From positions 62,001-126,000 of the forward strand of contig NZ_JTHP01000006.1 of assembly GCF_000943545.1 (NCBI RefSeq): a stretch of 64,000 nt of DNA, in the 5' to 3' direction. The position numbers were made by a program, and so were the translations under genes. Origin of the DNA: Paenibacillus terrae (GTDB taxonomy: Bacteria; Bacillota; Bacilli; Paenibacillales; Paenibacillaceae). The notes beneath the pieces are model-generated. The model did no database searches and was not told the origin of the DNA. It saw only the letters and a program-made list of their open reading frames with translations. The stretch's first letter is position 1; every line of letters begins with the position of its first letter. Of this stretch, positions 1 to 10,910 are shown in pieces.

Positions 1-1634
<1,634 letters not shown>

Positions 1635-1686
1635 TCAGGCCAAAATAGTTAAAGCAAACGATCTATTGCTAATGTATATTAAAAAG

Positions 1687-2259
1687 CTACATGCTCACTT
1701 TTACCATAGCCGGACGAAGCACCTTGTCCTTCAGCATGTATCCTTTTTGCACCTCTTCAACGACGATGCCTTCCTCATGCTCTTCGCTTTCCACCTGCAT
1801 GATCGCCTGATGGAAATCAGGGTTAAACGGTTGGCCCACCGCATTCATGGCTGTCACTCCCTCAGCCTGAAGCACGCTCTCAAACTGACGGAAGATCATC
1901 TCCACACCTTTGGTGAATGACTCAGCCTCCGCTCCTTGCGGTGCTGTTGCCAGCGCACGCTCGAAGTTATCCAGAACAGGCACCAATTCGGTAACCAGTT
2001 TCATGGATGCATATTTGGCAAGGTCCTCTTTCTCTTTTAGCGTACGACGGCGAAAATTATCAAAATCTGCCTGTGCACGTAAAAACCGCTGTTGATTCTC
2101 TTCTGCCTCCACGCGAAGCTTAGCCAGCTCTGTATCACCCTCCTGGGCTTCCAGTGCTGCCGCTTCGTTCACCGGCTCTTCCTGCTGGTTCGTCTCAGTG
2201 GCTTCCTCTGTGCTTACATTTTGTTGTTTTTCTTCTTGGAACGCTTGTTCTTCCTTCAA
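1687..2259 (-). CDS. grpE: Nucleotide exchange factor GrpE
   Basis: Releases ADP from DnaK. 190 residues: an acidic, low-complexity N-terminus (about 1-40), a long coiled-coil segment rich in Glu/Arg/Gln (about 42-100, including LRAQADFDNFRRRT), then the C-terminal beta domain (VGQPFNPDFHQAIMQV near 142-157) typical of GrpE. The start is TTG at 2259, nine bases after an AGGAGG site. It sits between hrcA and dnaK in the class I heat-shock operon. Confidence 0.97.
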   Translation of the reverse strand: MKEEQAFQEEKQQNVSTEEATETNQQEEPVNEAAALEAQEGDTELAKLRVEAEENQQRFLRAQADFDNFRRRTLKEKEDLAKYASMKLVTELVPVLDNFERALATAPQGAEAESFTKGVEMIFRQFESVLQAEGVTAMNAVGQPFNPDFHQAIMQVESEEHEEGIVVEEVQKGYMLKDKVLRPAMVKVSM

Positions 2260-2376
2260 AATGTTTCACCTCCTTCAAGTCATAACTACCATTACATTCA
2301 TATTTGTACATTCAAACTTGTTTGCTGCACTTCATTTCAAATTGCTGTTACTTTGCAAAAACACGCAGCAATGCAC

Positions 2377-2408
2377 CCGCGCAGGATACATACCGTATCC
2401 CGGCGCGG
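2377..2408 (-). promoter_or_regulatory. Strong hairpin in the hrcA-grpE spacer
   Basis: Near-perfect GC-rich stem (CCGCGC-A-GGATAC paired with GTATCC-CG-GCGCGG) in the 181-base gap between hrcA and grpE. There is no T-run, so it is not a plain terminator. In Bacillus subtilis the dnaK operon mRNA is processed between hrcA and grpE, which lowers hrcA message relative to grpE-dnaK; a processing or stabilising role here is inference. Confidence 0.5.
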
Positions 2409-2440
2409 ACATGTAGTACCGCAGCATGTGCAGTCTTATT

Positions 2441-3472
2441 CTATTTAAACCGCTGCGTAAGCATTGCGGTCAAATCCTTAGACAGGATACCCAAAATATT
2501 AATAACTCTCGCATACTCCATCCGTGTCGGACCCAGTATACCTATTGTGCCCAACGCTTCGCCATCTACCGCATACGTCGCGGTAATCAGACTGCAATTG
2601 GCAAATGCTTCATGGTCATTTTCTGTGCCGATGCGGACTTGAATTTCGGGCGCTCCGGCAACAGGCGTCATCAGCTTGAGCAGCGTCGGTGTTTCCTCCA
2701 GCAGATCGAGAATATGTTTGACCTTTTCAACGTCCTTAAATTCAGGCTGGTTTAGCATGTTCGTCGCACCGCTCAAATACAAGCGCTGATCCGATTCATT
2801 ATCCAGTGCTTTATCCAGCACCTTCATAGCGTCCTCAAAATGAGACACATGCTTCTCCATCTCCTGACCAAGCGCAGTGTAAAGACGTGATTTAAGCTGA
2901 TAAATCGGTACGCCGACCAGCTTGCTGTTCAGCAAATTCACAACCTTCTCCATCTCGGAAATCGAAATTCCCGGCGGAATATCCACTGTCTTGTTTTCCA
3001 CTTGACCGGTATTGGTCACGATAATCGCTACAGCCGTCGTTTCGTTGAGCGGCAATAGCTGAAAATGACGCAATGAAGTATGAAAAACCTCCGGCCCAAG
3101 CAGGATGGAAGTATAATTGGTCATATGGGACAAAATACCAGATGCATGCTGGATTACTTGTTCCATTGCATTCAGCTTTTCGGCGTAAAAGGCTTTTAGT
3201 TCCCGCGTTTCCATAGGCTTCAGCGTATCCAGTGGTACCAAATGATCCACATAATAGCGGTAGCCTTTATGAGACGGGATGCGTCCCGCAGAAGTGTGGG
3301 GTTGCTCCAGATAGCCCTGTTCCTCCAAATCCGACATTTCATTACGGATCGTGGCGGGGCTAAATCCGACATCCTGCCTTTTGGATATGCTGCGGGAACC
3401 CACTGGCTCAGCCGAACGAATGTAGTCATCAATAATCGCATTCAAAATGAGTCTCTGACGTTCGGTTAACAA
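2441..3472 (-). CDS. hrcA: Heat-inducible transcription repressor HrcA
   Basis: Repressor that binds CIRCE operators and is kept active by GroEL. 343 residues, normal length. The N-terminal winged helix is clear (MLTERQRLILNAIIDDYI, then SISKRQDVGFSPATIRNEM, about 1-75), followed by the GAF-like dimer domain. The start is TTG at 3472 behind AAAAGGGGGGATT. A perfect CIRCE lies about 53 bases upstream, so the operon is autoregulated. Distal genes are grpE and dnaK. Confidence 0.97.
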   Translation of the reverse strand: MLTERQRLILNAIIDDYIRSAEPVGSRSISKRQDVGFSPATIRNEMSDLEEQGYLEQPHTSAGRIPSHKGYRYYVDHLVPLDTLKPMETRELKAFYAEKLNAMEQVIQHASGILSHMTNYTSILLGPEVFHTSLRHFQLLPLNETTAVAIIVTNTGQVENKTVDIPPGISISEMEKVVNLLNSKLVGVPIYQLKSRLYTALGQEMEKHVSHFEDAMKVLDKALDNESDQRLYLSGATNMLNQPEFKDVEKVKHILDLLEETPTLLKLMTPVAGAPEIQVRIGTENDHEAFANCSLITATYAVDGEALGTIGILGPTRMEYARVINILGILSKDLTAMLTQRFK

Positions 3473-3524
3473 GCGAATCCCCCCTTTTGTTTATCCATAA
3501 TAGCATGATTGTTCAATGGAATCA

Positions 3525-3551
3525 TTAGCACTCGTTCGCGATGAGTGCTAA
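3525..3551 (-). promoter_or_regulatory. CIRCE operator (HrcA binding site)
   Basis: Perfect inverted repeat TTAGCACTC-N9-GAGTGCTAA, identical to the CIRCE consensus, placed in the leader of hrcA. A TTGACA box sits upstream at 3587-3592; the obvious TATTAT at 3555-3560 is 26 bases away, too far for a normal sigma-A spacer, so the exact -10 is not settled. Confidence 0.95.
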
Positions 3552-3575
3552 CCGATAATACAAAAATACCAAACC

Positions 3576-3597
3576 GACCTGATCATTGTCAAGTCAG
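3576..3597. repeat. 22-bp imperfect direct repeat, copy 1
   Basis: Matches 4832-4853 at 20 of 22 positions (GACCTGATCATT core), with further similarity on both flanks (CAAAAA on the left, ATTTTCAA on the right). The two copies bracket the AT-rich gene at 3830-4708. This copy contains the TTGACA box upstream of hrcA. Confidence 0.6.
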
Positions 3598-3688
3598 ATC
3601 CGTATTTTCAATTATATAAGCTTCTGGACGGTCAAAAGTTTCTTATCGTGCCACTACGCAGTCGGATAGTGCTTCCCATCGCCACCGC

Positions 3689-3731
3689 CCCCGGATTTCT
3701 TGAATAACCTTATAAGGGTAGAAATCCGGGG
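3689..3731. repeat. Stable hairpin upstream of hrcA
   Basis: Eleven-base perfect stem CCCCGGATTTC / GAAATCCGGGG around a 21-base loop that itself holds a small AACCTTATAAGGGT palindrome. No T-run on either strand next to the stem, so a terminator role is uncertain. It lies in the gene-free stretch 3473-3829, which otherwise holds CIRCE and a dispersed repeat copy. Confidence 0.5.
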
Positions 3732-3786
3732 ACAAAAGCGACCGCTTCGCTTGTACAGCACCATTCCGCCTACTCCATTTTGATGT
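3731..3786 (+). repeat. Dispersed intergenic repeat, copy 1
   Basis: GACAAAAGCGACCGCT followed by TCGCTTGTAC and a C/T-rich tail matches the sequence at 47552-47604 closely (GACAAAGGCGACGGCT, TCGCTTGTAC, then TTCCG and CTCC in the same order). A shorter match (ATTCGCTTGTACTCAGC) is at about 49330. Function unknown. Confidence 0.45.
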
Positions 3787-3829
3787 TCATTTTTCAAAAT
3801 AAGCCTATAAAGCTCTAAAATATATCAAT

Positions 3830-4708
3830 TTAAAAGTAATTATCAATATTACTTGCGTTGAAATAGCCTAGTTTCAATTTACTAACTATTTGGTCTTCTG
3901 TTAAATTATTTATAACAATTTCTCTTTCGAGATTCTCCAACCAACCAATCTTCATTCGTTTCATAAAAATAGTGAACAAAAATTGAAGCAGTATTACAAT
4001 AATGACCAAAGCTAAACCATCAAAAATTTGTTTCCACAATATATTATTAAAATTGTAATTTATACAAATATAAATGGTGAGTAGAAAAGTTAGTATGACT
4101 TTATACGAATTACTAAATAGAAGCCACATTAGAAATATCAACAACTGCTTAAGAAATTTATAGGCCTCCATTTTAGAACTGTTTTGTTCGATTTCCATTT
4201 TGATAGCTTTTCTATCAAACTTTCTCTTCTTATTTTCTAAGAATATATAAATAGAAGCTTGCACTGCTTCAAGAAGATATCTTACACAGTATATTGTAAA
4301 GTATAAGCTGAAGAAAAAATTTACTGAATGAAAAAAAAGAAAATACCCATTAGATAATAAAAATGACGTAACCAAAATAAGCTGGTATCTCCAAAGAATT
4401 TTCAATCCTTTTACATCAGTTGATGTAATCGGGGAACTGTATCTCTTTATTTTTACTTGCCTATAAAAATTATTAAAAAAATCAAAAAATGTGGTTGCTA
4501 TATTTCCGAATACCACATAACCAATTAAAACAGTATGCCAATTTTTTTGCATTGCTATGATGTCTGGATATATCCAATAAGCAAGACCTAAAACGGCCAA
4601 AAGTAAAGTCCAATTGGTAATACCACTTGAAATAATTTTTTGCCGCTCTCTTTCTTGTAGTCTGTTAACATAATCAAGCCAGTCTTTTTGTAATTTCATT
4701 CTTTCCAT
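3830..4708 (-). CDS. Unrecognised AT-rich membrane protein
   Basis: I do not recognise the family. 292 residues from ATG 4708 (SD-like GAAGGG about 10 bases upstream; a GTG at 4726 would add six residues). Several hydrophobic segments are visible: about residues 35-55, 62-82, 105-150 and paired helices around 190-255, with a basic, Lys-rich linker around 160. The C-terminus is soluble and acidic. Base composition is much more AT-rich than the flanking hrcA and acetyltransferase genes, and the gene splits the conserved hemW-hrcA neighbourhood between two imperfect direct repeats. Probable horizontally acquired insertion; function unknown. Confidence 0.7.
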   Translation of the reverse strand: MERMKLQKDWLDYVNRLQERERQKIISSGITNWTLLLAVLGLAYWIYPDIIAMQKNWHTVLIGYVVFGNIATTFFDFFNNFYRQVKIKRYSSPITSTDVKGLKILWRYQLILVTSFLLSNGYFLFFHSVNFFFSLYFTIYCVRYLLEAVQASIYIFLENKKRKFDRKAIKMEIEQNSSKMEAYKFLKQLLIFLMWLLFSNSYKVILTFLLTIYICINYNFNNILWKQIFDGLALVIIVILLQFLFTIFMKRMKIGWLENLEREIVINNLTEDQIVSKLKLGYFNASNIDNYF

Positions 4709-4828
4709 TGATGTTAGGCCCTTCACTTAAAATTAGCTACAAAAATAAAGCTTACCTTTTTGACTTCAACGATTGCACCTGTATCACTGAGAACAATCGC
4801 TGAATAACTATCCGTGGCACAAAAACGA

Positions 4829-4856
4829 ACTGACCTGATCATTCTCAGGTCAGTTC
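4829..4856 (-). terminator. Terminator of the acetyltransferase gene
   Basis: Stem AACTGACCTGA / TCAGGTCAGTT with a six-base loop, followed on the minus strand by CGTTTTTG. The TGA stop of the acetyltransferase (4850-4852) lies within the stem. Confidence 0.75.
4832..4853. repeat. 22-bp imperfect direct repeat, copy 2
   Basis: Partner of 3576-3597; overlaps the 3' end and terminator of the acetyltransferase gene. Confidence 0.6.
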
Positions 4857-5326
4857 AGCATTTTCAACACCGCAATTTCATCACAATTGTTTTGTTTACT
4901 ACAGTTAATGCAATCAGTCCATACCTTTTCAGGGAAAATCTCTTTGTTTACCACATCAAAACCGTTTTTTATAAAAAAGGAGACCTCGTAGGTCAAAGCC
5001 ATAATCTTAGGGATACGCTGCCGCCGTGCTTCTATAATGAGGCCCTCTACGAGCTTGGAGCCGATGCCCATGCCTTTATGTCCCTCAGAAATACCAAGTG
5101 AGCGAATCTCTACCAAATCATCACCCAGTTTGCATAAAGAACCACAGCCGACGACTTCGCCGTCCACTTCTGCCACAATAAACAGCTCCAGTTGGCGCAT
5201 AAGCACTTCCCTTGAACGTGGGAGCATAATTCCCCGCTCCGCATAGCCGCTAATCATTTGGTATAAAGGCTCCACATCCTCAGGAACCGCACTTCTGCAC
5301 AATACATCTTTACACACTGAAGCCAT
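4850..5326 (-). CDS. GNAT family N-acetyltransferase (ArgA-like)
   Basis: 158 residues with a single GNAT fold: substrate half with MISGYAERGIMLPRS, strand 4 IRSLGIS, and the acetyl-CoA loop GHKGMGIGSKLVEG near residue 85-98, followed by the FFIKNGF element of strand 7. The C-terminus carries two cysteines (CINCSKQNNC). This layout resembles the short N-acetylglutamate-synthase-like GNATs of Gram-positives, but the substrate cannot be read from sequence. The start is ATG 5326 behind a clear AGGAG site; the longer frame to 5401 has no such signal. Lies between hemW and the hrcA region. Confidence 0.85.
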   Translation of the reverse strand: MASVCKDVLCRSAVPEDVEPLYQMISGYAERGIMLPRSREVLMRQLELFIVAEVDGEVVGCGSLCKLGDDLVEIRSLGISEGHKGMGIGSKLVEGLIIEARRQRIPKIMALTYEVSFFIKNGFDVVNKEIFPEKVWTDCINCSKQNNCDEIAVLKMLN

Positions 5327-5482
5327 CTTGCTCTCCTCCTGCCGCTTGCCGCATATAATGAATAAATATACAACATTACGCATAGAATCGCAATACTCCA
5401 TTTACCCTGCCGTGACAGAATTGTGTTATAAAATGAATGTCCCCGCTTATGGTGTGCAAACGTACCGTTTTGAAGCTACGAC

Positions 5483-6670
5483 TTATGAATTTACTGTAAT
5501 GGAACCGATGAACTCCGCAAATACATCATTTCCGAACAAAATACCACGCTCGCTCAGACGATAACCGTCCTCGACCGGCTCGATCAATCCAGCATTCAGC
5601 ATTTTTCCGAGAGGGGCCGTAAATGTATCCTCCAGTGACTGACCGAATTGAGCCTCGAAGCGGGACTTCGAGACACCTTCCAGCATTCTCAAACCGACCA
5701 TGAGAAAATCCTCCATCGCTTCGGCCGCTGGCACCTCAAAGCTATCCAAACGCGGCAGTCCGTTACGGGTAGCCTCCACATAAGGATTAATGCCCTTAAT
5801 GTTCATATGGCGCTCTCTGCCAACATATCCGTGCGCCCCTGCGCCGAGACCATAATAGTCCTCATTCCGCCAGTAGGTCATATTGTGTTTGCTCCCCAGA
5901 CCTGGTTTCGCGAAATTGCTGATCTCGTACTGCTCATAGCCCGCCTCTTTCATGCGACGCATCAGGAGCAAATACATTTCCAGTTCGTCGTCCTCATGTG
6001 GAAGCGGAAGCTGATTTTTCTGGTACAGCGTATGGAATAGCGTGTTCTCTTCAACCTTTAAGCTATAAATGGAGTAATGAGGAAGCCCCAGCTCCAGTGC
6101 CCGGCTGACGCTTTCATGCAGCATTTCTACGGTCTGATTCGGTAAACCAAACATCAGGTCAATCGACAGATTGTCCAATCCGACCTTACGTGCATTTTCC
6201 AGACTACGATAAACGTCATCTGTATTATGAATACGACCAATGCCCGTAAGCAATTCGTTTTGAAAAGCCTGCACGCCGAAGCTGAGCCGGTTCACGCCGC
6301 CTTCTTTCATCACGGTGAGTTTTTCAAAATCAGTTGTGCCCGGATTGGCTTCCATGGAAAACTCAATATCTTCCGACCAGTTCGGGAAGTAGGTACGGAC
6401 GCTTTTCAGGAAATATTCCATTTCCTTCGGATTCAGCGTTGTTGGTGTTCCACCCCCGACAAAAATAGTTTTAATTTCACCTGGCGGGTGAAGACGAACT
6501 GTATGCTCCATCTCCCGTTCCAGTGCATACAGGTATTCCATAACAGGCTGATCCTTGAGCACGTAAGAGTTAAAGTCACAGTAAAAGCATTTGTTCGTGC
6601 AAAAAGGTATATGCAGATAAACCGCTTGAGGCGCGGATGAATATTCATGTTTGTGTATGGATGCGGTCAT
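5483..6670 (-). CDS. hemW: Radical SAM heme chaperone HemW
   Basis: 395 residues. The radical SAM cluster motif is CTNKCFYC (CxxxCxxC) near residue 27, preceded by AVYLHIPF, with GGGTPT and the ANPGT strand further on. The CxxxCxxC without an extra upstream Cys and the short C-terminal HemN_C domain fit HemW (heme insertion into respiratory proteins) rather than oxygen-independent coproporphyrinogen oxidase HemN, as which this gene is often labelled. Start ATG 6670 has AAGGAGGATCGGT directly upstream. Follows lepA, as in Bacillus. Confidence 0.93.
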   Translation of the reverse strand: MTASIHKHEYSSAPQAVYLHIPFCTNKCFYCDFNSYVLKDQPVMEYLYALEREMEHTVRLHPPGEIKTIFVGGGTPTTLNPKEMEYFLKSVRTYFPNWSEDIEFSMEANPGTTDFEKLTVMKEGGVNRLSFGVQAFQNELLTGIGRIHNTDDVYRSLENARKVGLDNLSIDLMFGLPNQTVEMLHESVSRALELGLPHYSIYSLKVEENTLFHTLYQKNQLPLPHEDDELEMYLLLMRRMKEAGYEQYEISNFAKPGLGSKHNMTYWRNEDYYGLGAGAHGYVGRERHMNIKGINPYVEATRNGLPRLDSFEVPAAEAMEDFLMVGLRMLEGVSKSRFEAQFGQSLEDTFTAPLGKMLNAGLIEPVEDGYRLSERGILFGNDVFAEFIGSITVNS

Positions 6671-6921
6671 ACCGATCCTCCTTGTCAGTGTTGAGGTGAG
6701 GTGAAAAAAGGGCGGTTGAGGTGGAAGGTTACTTCGTGCCATTTTTTCACTCCGTCTTTGAATAGCTTGCTCAAATAAAGAACGTCCATTCTCCATGCAC
6801 GGCAAAGGCCACATGAAAGAATGGACGAATACCGCTTGGGAACAAGCGGACCGTAGTATCTTGCGGTGCATCACAGAGTGTGTACCTAAGCTACTACGGG
6901 ATCATGCTGTTGGTACTTATT

Positions 6922-6967
6922 CGTATTCAATTCGTACACACAATTGTGATGTACTAAATTGAATACG
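6922..6967. terminator. Long hairpin downstream of lepA
   Basis: CGTATTCAATT / AATTGAATACG outer stem (11 bp), with an inner GTACA/TGTAC stem and a central CACAATTGTG palindrome, so nearly the whole 46 bases folds on itself. It stands 23 bases after the lepA stop but lacks a T-run. The 319-base gap between lepA and hemW otherwise holds only a weaker stem near 6835 (CCGCTTG/CAAGCGG). Confidence 0.5.
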
Positions 6968-6989
6968 GTGCTGCTTGTTTCAAGCAGCT

Positions 6990-8804
6990 TTACTCATCTA
7001 TTTTCAGTACCGCCATAAATGCTTCCTGTGGTACTTCTACGTTACCTACTTGCTTCATGCGCTTCTTGCCCTCTTTTTGCTTTTCAAGCAGCTTCCGTTT
7101 ACGGGAAATATCGCCGCCGTAGCATTTGGCCAAGACGTTTTTACGCATAGCCTTAACGGTTTCACGCGCTACAACCTTCGTTCCGACAGATGCCTGGATT
7201 GGCACCTCGAACATTTGGCGTGGGATCAGCTCACGCAGCTTCTCGCAAATAATACGTCCGCGATGGTAAGCGCGATCTCTGTGGACGATGAACGATAACG
7301 CATCAACCTGTTCGCCGTTTAACATAATATCCATTTTCACCAAATTAGACTGGCGATAGCCTGAAATTTCGTAATCGAAGGAGGCGTAGCCCTTGGTGCT
7401 GGATTTAAGCTGGTCAAAGAAATCGTACACGATTTCGGACAGTGGAATCTGGTACGTAATAGTTACCCGTGTCGTATCCAGATACTCCATGGTCACATAC
7501 TCACCGCGCTTGGTCTGGCAAAGCTCCATAACCGTACCTACGTAATCATTAGGCACGATAATGCCTGCTCTTACGTATGGCTCCTCCACATGATCAATTC
7601 GTCCGATTTCTGGGTAATTTGACGGGTTATCGATCTGGATCGTTTCGCCATTCGTCAGCTTAATGCGGTAAATAACGCTCGGCGCCGTCGTAATCAGCGG
7701 GATGTTAAATTCGCGTTCAATCCGTTCCTGAATAACGTCCATATGAAGCAGACCGAGGAAACCACAACGGAATCCGAAGCCCAACGCGCTTGATGTTTCC
7801 GGCTCAAAGCTGAGCGAAGCATCGTTCAGTTGCAGCTTTTCGAGCGCCTCACGCAGATCGTTATACTCGGATGTTTCGATCGGATACAGCCCGCAATATA
7901 CCATCGGATTAATTTTCCGATAGCCCGGCATCGGTTCTGTTGTTGGATTTTTGGCATCCGTCACCGTATCCCCGACACGCGTATCGCCCACATGCTTGAT
8001 ACCGGCAACGATAAAACCAACATCTCCGATGTTCAGCTCGTCCACGATGCTCATACGTGGCATGAAGGCTCCTACCTCGATAACCTCAAACGTTTTATCG
8101 GTCGCCATCATTTTAATTTTAGAACCAGCCTTGATGCTGCCATCCACGACGCGGACATAGACGATAACGCCTTTATATGGATCATAATGCGAATCGAAAA
8201 TAAGCGCCTTCAGCGGATTATTCGGATTCCCTTGCGGAGCAGGTACGCTTCTGACCACCTGTTCCAAAATTTCCTTGATACCGATTCCAGCTTTGGCCGA
8301 TGCGTGTACAGTCTCGCTCGTATCCAGGCCGATAACATCCTCGATTTCCTGCTTCACCCGTTCAGGATCGGCACTTGGCAAATCAATTTTGTTAAGCACC
8401 GGCAGAATCTCCAAATTGTTGTCCAACGCCAAATATACGTTAGCCAACGTCTGTGCTTCAATGCCCTGTGCCGCGTCTACAACCAGCAAGGCACCTTCGC
8501 AGGCCGCCAAGCTTCGGGAAACCTCATACGTAAAATCGACGTGCCCCGGTGTATCAATCAGATTCAAAATGTACTCTTCGCCGTCATCGGCCTTATAAGT
8601 GAGTCGCACTGCCTGGAGCTTGATTGTAATCCCGCGCTCCCGTTCCAGATCCATCTGATCAAGCACTTGCTCCTGCATTTCACGGGATGTCAGTGCACCG
8701 GTGTATTCCAAAATCCGGTCAGCCAGCGTGGATTTACCGTGGTCTATATGTGCAATGATACTAAAGTTCCGAATTTTACGTTGTCTTGCCAAAATGTCAG
8801 TCAT
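6990..8804 (-). CDS. lepA: Elongation factor 4 (LepA), back-translocating GTPase
   Basis: 604 residues, typical length. GTPase motifs AHIDHGKS (G1, near residue 18), [10 protein letters not shown] (G3) and NKIDLPSA (G4) are intact; domains II, III and V and the LepA-specific C-terminal domain ([13 protein letters not shown] region, then [17 protein letters not shown]) follow. Binds the ribosome and affects translation/biogenesis. Start ATG 8804 with GGGGGTAAGGC. Order yqxA-lepA-hemW matches B. subtilis. Confidence 0.98.
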   Translation of the reverse strand: MTDILARQRKIRNFSIIAHIDHGKSTLADRILEYTGALTSREMQEQVLDQMDLERERGITIKLQAVRLTYKADDGEEYILNLIDTPGHVDFTYEVSRSLAACEGALLVVDAAQGIEAQTLANVYLALDNNLEILPVLNKIDLPSADPERVKQEIEDVIGLDTSETVHASAKAGIGIKEILEQVVRSVPAPQGNPNNPLKALIFDSHYDPYKGVIVYVRVVDGSIKAGSKIKMMATDKTFEVIEVGAFMPRMSIVDELNIGDVGFIVAGIKHVGDTRVGDTVTDAKNPTTEPMPGYRKINPMVYCGLYPIETSEYNDLREALEKLQLNDASLSFEPETSSALGFGFRCGFLGLLHMDVIQERIEREFNIPLITTAPSVIYRIKLTNGETIQIDNPSNYPEIGRIDHVEEPYVRAGIIVPNDYVGTVMELCQTKRGEYVTMEYLDTTRVTITYQIPLSEIVYDFFDQLKSSTKGYASFDYEISGYRQSNLVKMDIMLNGEQVDALSFIVHRDRAYHRGRIICEKLRELIPRQMFEVPIQASVGTKVVARETVKAMRKNVLAKCYGGDISRKRKLLEKQKEGKKRMKQVGNVEVPQEAFMAVLKIDE

Positions 8805-8875
8805 GCCTTACCCCCACACAATGCCTAGTGTCAATCAGCTTATTATAGCAGTTGTATAGGGGGTCAGCAATATTT

Positions 8876-9385
8876 CTATTCCGTTACTCCGTCAAAAACA
8901 GACACAACCCAGCGAATACCCTGTCTTGACAGGTTTTGCAGCAGTCCGGCCGTTTTGTCTGCCATGGTATCCACCGAGGTTTGCTCTGCCTTGACCGCCA
9001 ACAGTTCACGCGGTGTCTCCAGGTTCTGTGAATTGGCATCCTGTGCAGTTGAATACCATTGGCGGGTCTCGCCTGTAGTTTGGGCCTTACTTCGTTCTTT
9101 TGCATTAGCTTCGCTCGCAACAGTTCCCGTTCCCGACTCCATTACGACGTTGCCATTTCCGTTATACGTGCGGGTATAAGTACGAACATCCGCTGCCGGT
9201 GTGTCTTCAATAACCGTTTGCTCATATCCGACTTTCTGCTGAACCCCGCTTTGAACCGTGTCCCCAGCCCACTCCGGCCCATACACAGAGCGCAAGCCAG
9301 AGCCTGCCAGCTGCATGCCGAGCAGAACTCCCGCCCCCATCAGAAGTACAAATCCAAGCGCTTTTTTACGAAAATGTCCGGACAT
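8876..9385 (-). CDS. yqxA: YqxA-like membrane-anchored protein (DUF3679-type)
   Basis: 169 residues: cytoplasmic stub, one transmembrane segment (ALGFVLLMGAGVLLGMQL, about 8-25), then a mostly polar extracytoplasmic region rich in Thr, Ala and Gln, and a short conserved C-terminal amphipathic piece. Function unknown. The start is ATG 9385, seven bases after AAAGGAGG; the stop of spoIIP is 28 bases upstream, so the two are probably one operon. Assigned by position between spoIIP and lepA plus topology rather than strong sequence identity. Confidence 0.7.
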   Translation of the reverse strand: MSGHFRKKALGFVLLMGAGVLLGMQLAGSGLRSVYGPEWAGDTVQSGVQQKVGYEQTVIEDTPAADVRTYTRTYNGNGNVVMESGTGTVASEANAKERSKAQTTGETRQWYSTAQDANSQNLETPRELLAVKAEQTSVDTMADKTAGLLQNLSRQGIRWVVSVFDGVTE

Positions 9386-9412
9386 TGCATTTCCTCCTTT
9401 ACTCCGCCTCAA

Positions 9413-10684
9413 TTAATTGCCATCGTTGCTCTTTTTCGCATCGGATACGTTAGTACCCGCTTTCTGTGCTTTCTGATCCTCCCAGTACACCTCACCGATC
9501 ATATCCGCCAGAACGTCAGAGGTACGTTTCAATTCTTCCTCGGTATTATCAATCCCGCCAATTTCGATCAAAATGCTATGGGAGGACAAGCTCTGATTGT
9601 ACTCACCGTTGTTGCCTTTACCGCCATCCTTTCCCCATATCCCACGGGAAACGCCGTGATACGACTTTTCCAGCTTCTCATGAATACGAGCGGCGAAAGC
9701 TTCATTCTTGCGCCAGTTTTTGTTGTCATGGCCGATAATAAAATACACCTTGGCATAAGAAAGTCCGTTTATTGTTGCTGTCGTTTTGCCGTGACGTTGA
9801 GAATCTCTGTGGATATCAAGCAGATAGGTTAAGCTTTTATTTCCAGCCAAAGCTTCCTTGACCGCTTCACGCGAATATTTATAGGAATAATTCCAATTGT
9901 AATTTTGAACGATTTTGGCATAGTCCTTGTTCACATGCAAAGTAGATATCCCTTGCTTCTCCAATCTCTTTTTTACAAAATCCCCTACTCTCGACACATT
10001 GGCTGATTTAGAGCCAGAATTAGGATTGGAGCTGGTTTTACTGAGCAAAGGGTTGTATGCCTCTCTCGGATGAGAATGGTAGATTAATATACGTTTGGCA
10101 CCTTTGACTGCTGTATCACTCGGATCATCCTCTTGCGCAGGGTCCGTTTCTGGCGTTGTCGGAAGATCTGGCGTTGTAGAGCCATTGTTCGATGGATTGG
10201 TAGAAGCATCGGGGCCGCCAGGAGCATCCGTCGTTCCCTGATCAGGCTGGTAATCCGTAGGCGCCTCCACCTTGTTGTTCCCTGAGCCCTTGCGCAGCAA
10301 GACAGGCGTACCCGCAGACATCCCAGGAATTTCGCGAGCTATGAGACTTTTGGGGTCCTGTGGATTAATACCTGTGAGCATTTGGAAAACAAAAGGCGAC
10401 CATTGTTCACCCGACAACGAAGATTGTTGCTTCTTCTGTGCCAAACGAGGTACTTCCATGCCGAGCATATCCGCAAAAAAACCGCTGGAAACCGAGCCTG
10501 CAAATCCTTTCATCGAAGACACCGGAGACGTTTGCAAACGATTTTCCGCCAGTCCTCCCAGTCCCAATACAACAAATAAAAGCGCCGAGCCCATAATAAG
10601 CAGCACAAGCGTATGTCCCATAGCCAAAATTTCAAGGCCCTTTCTTCTCCATCTTCCGACGTTCCAGGTTTGAATTTTTTTCAT
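9413..10684 (-). CDS. spoIIP: Stage II sporulation protein P, cell-wall hydrolase
   Basis: Amidase/endopeptidase of the SpoIID-SpoIIM-SpoIIP machine that thins septal peptidoglycan and drives engulfment. 423 residues: N-terminal transmembrane segment (GHTLVLLIMGSALLFVVLG, about 22-41), a Pro/Thr/Asp-rich linker (about 140-195), then the catalytic domain starting at RILIYHSHPREAY (about 200) with LLDIHRDSQRH and SILIEIGG. Metal-binding His residues are present. Start ATG 10684 after AAGGAGGAC. Lies between gpr and yqxA as in B. subtilis. Confidence 0.95.
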   Translation of the reverse strand: MKKIQTWNVGRWRRKGLEILAMGHTLVLLIMGSALLFVVLGLGGLAENRLQTSPVSSMKGFAGSVSSGFFADMLGMEVPRLAQKKQQSSLSGEQWSPFVFQMLTGINPQDPKSLIAREIPGMSAGTPVLLRKGSGNNKVEAPTDYQPDQGTTDAPGGPDASTNPSNNGSTTPDLPTTPETDPAQEDDPSDTAVKGAKRILIYHSHPREAYNPLLSKTSSNPNSGSKSANVSRVGDFVKKRLEKQGISTLHVNKDYAKIVQNYNWNYSYKYSREAVKEALAGNKSLTYLLDIHRDSQRHGKTTATINGLSYAKVYFIIGHDNKNWRKNEAFAARIHEKLEKSYHGVSRGIWGKDGGKGNNGEYNQSLSSHSILIEIGGIDNTEEELKRTSDVLADMIGEVYWEDQKAQKAGTNVSDAKKSNDGN

Positions 10685-10910
10685 GTGGGTCTTGTCCTCC
10701 TTCGTCCCGTCGAAGCCCGCCTCATATTCAGAACCTATAGGTTCCAGTCAGCAGCGGAAATCTCTTATACTTCAACTCTATGAACGGAGAACAATTGCTA
10801 GAACACAAAAAAATCTCCACCCCCAGGTAAATCCCACCCCTTATTACAAGAGATAGGATGCCTGCTAGATAGAGAATTTTGTGTATGAAATATGCTTTTG
10901 CTAGCCCTCA

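Noticed and set aside
3555..3592. TTGACA and TATTAT as the hrcA promoter
   Set aside because: The spacer is 26 bases, too long for sigma-A; only the TTGACA box is kept as a note.
6671..6874. N-terminal extension of HemW
   Set aside because: AAGGAGG immediately before ATG 6670 and the family length both support the shorter form.
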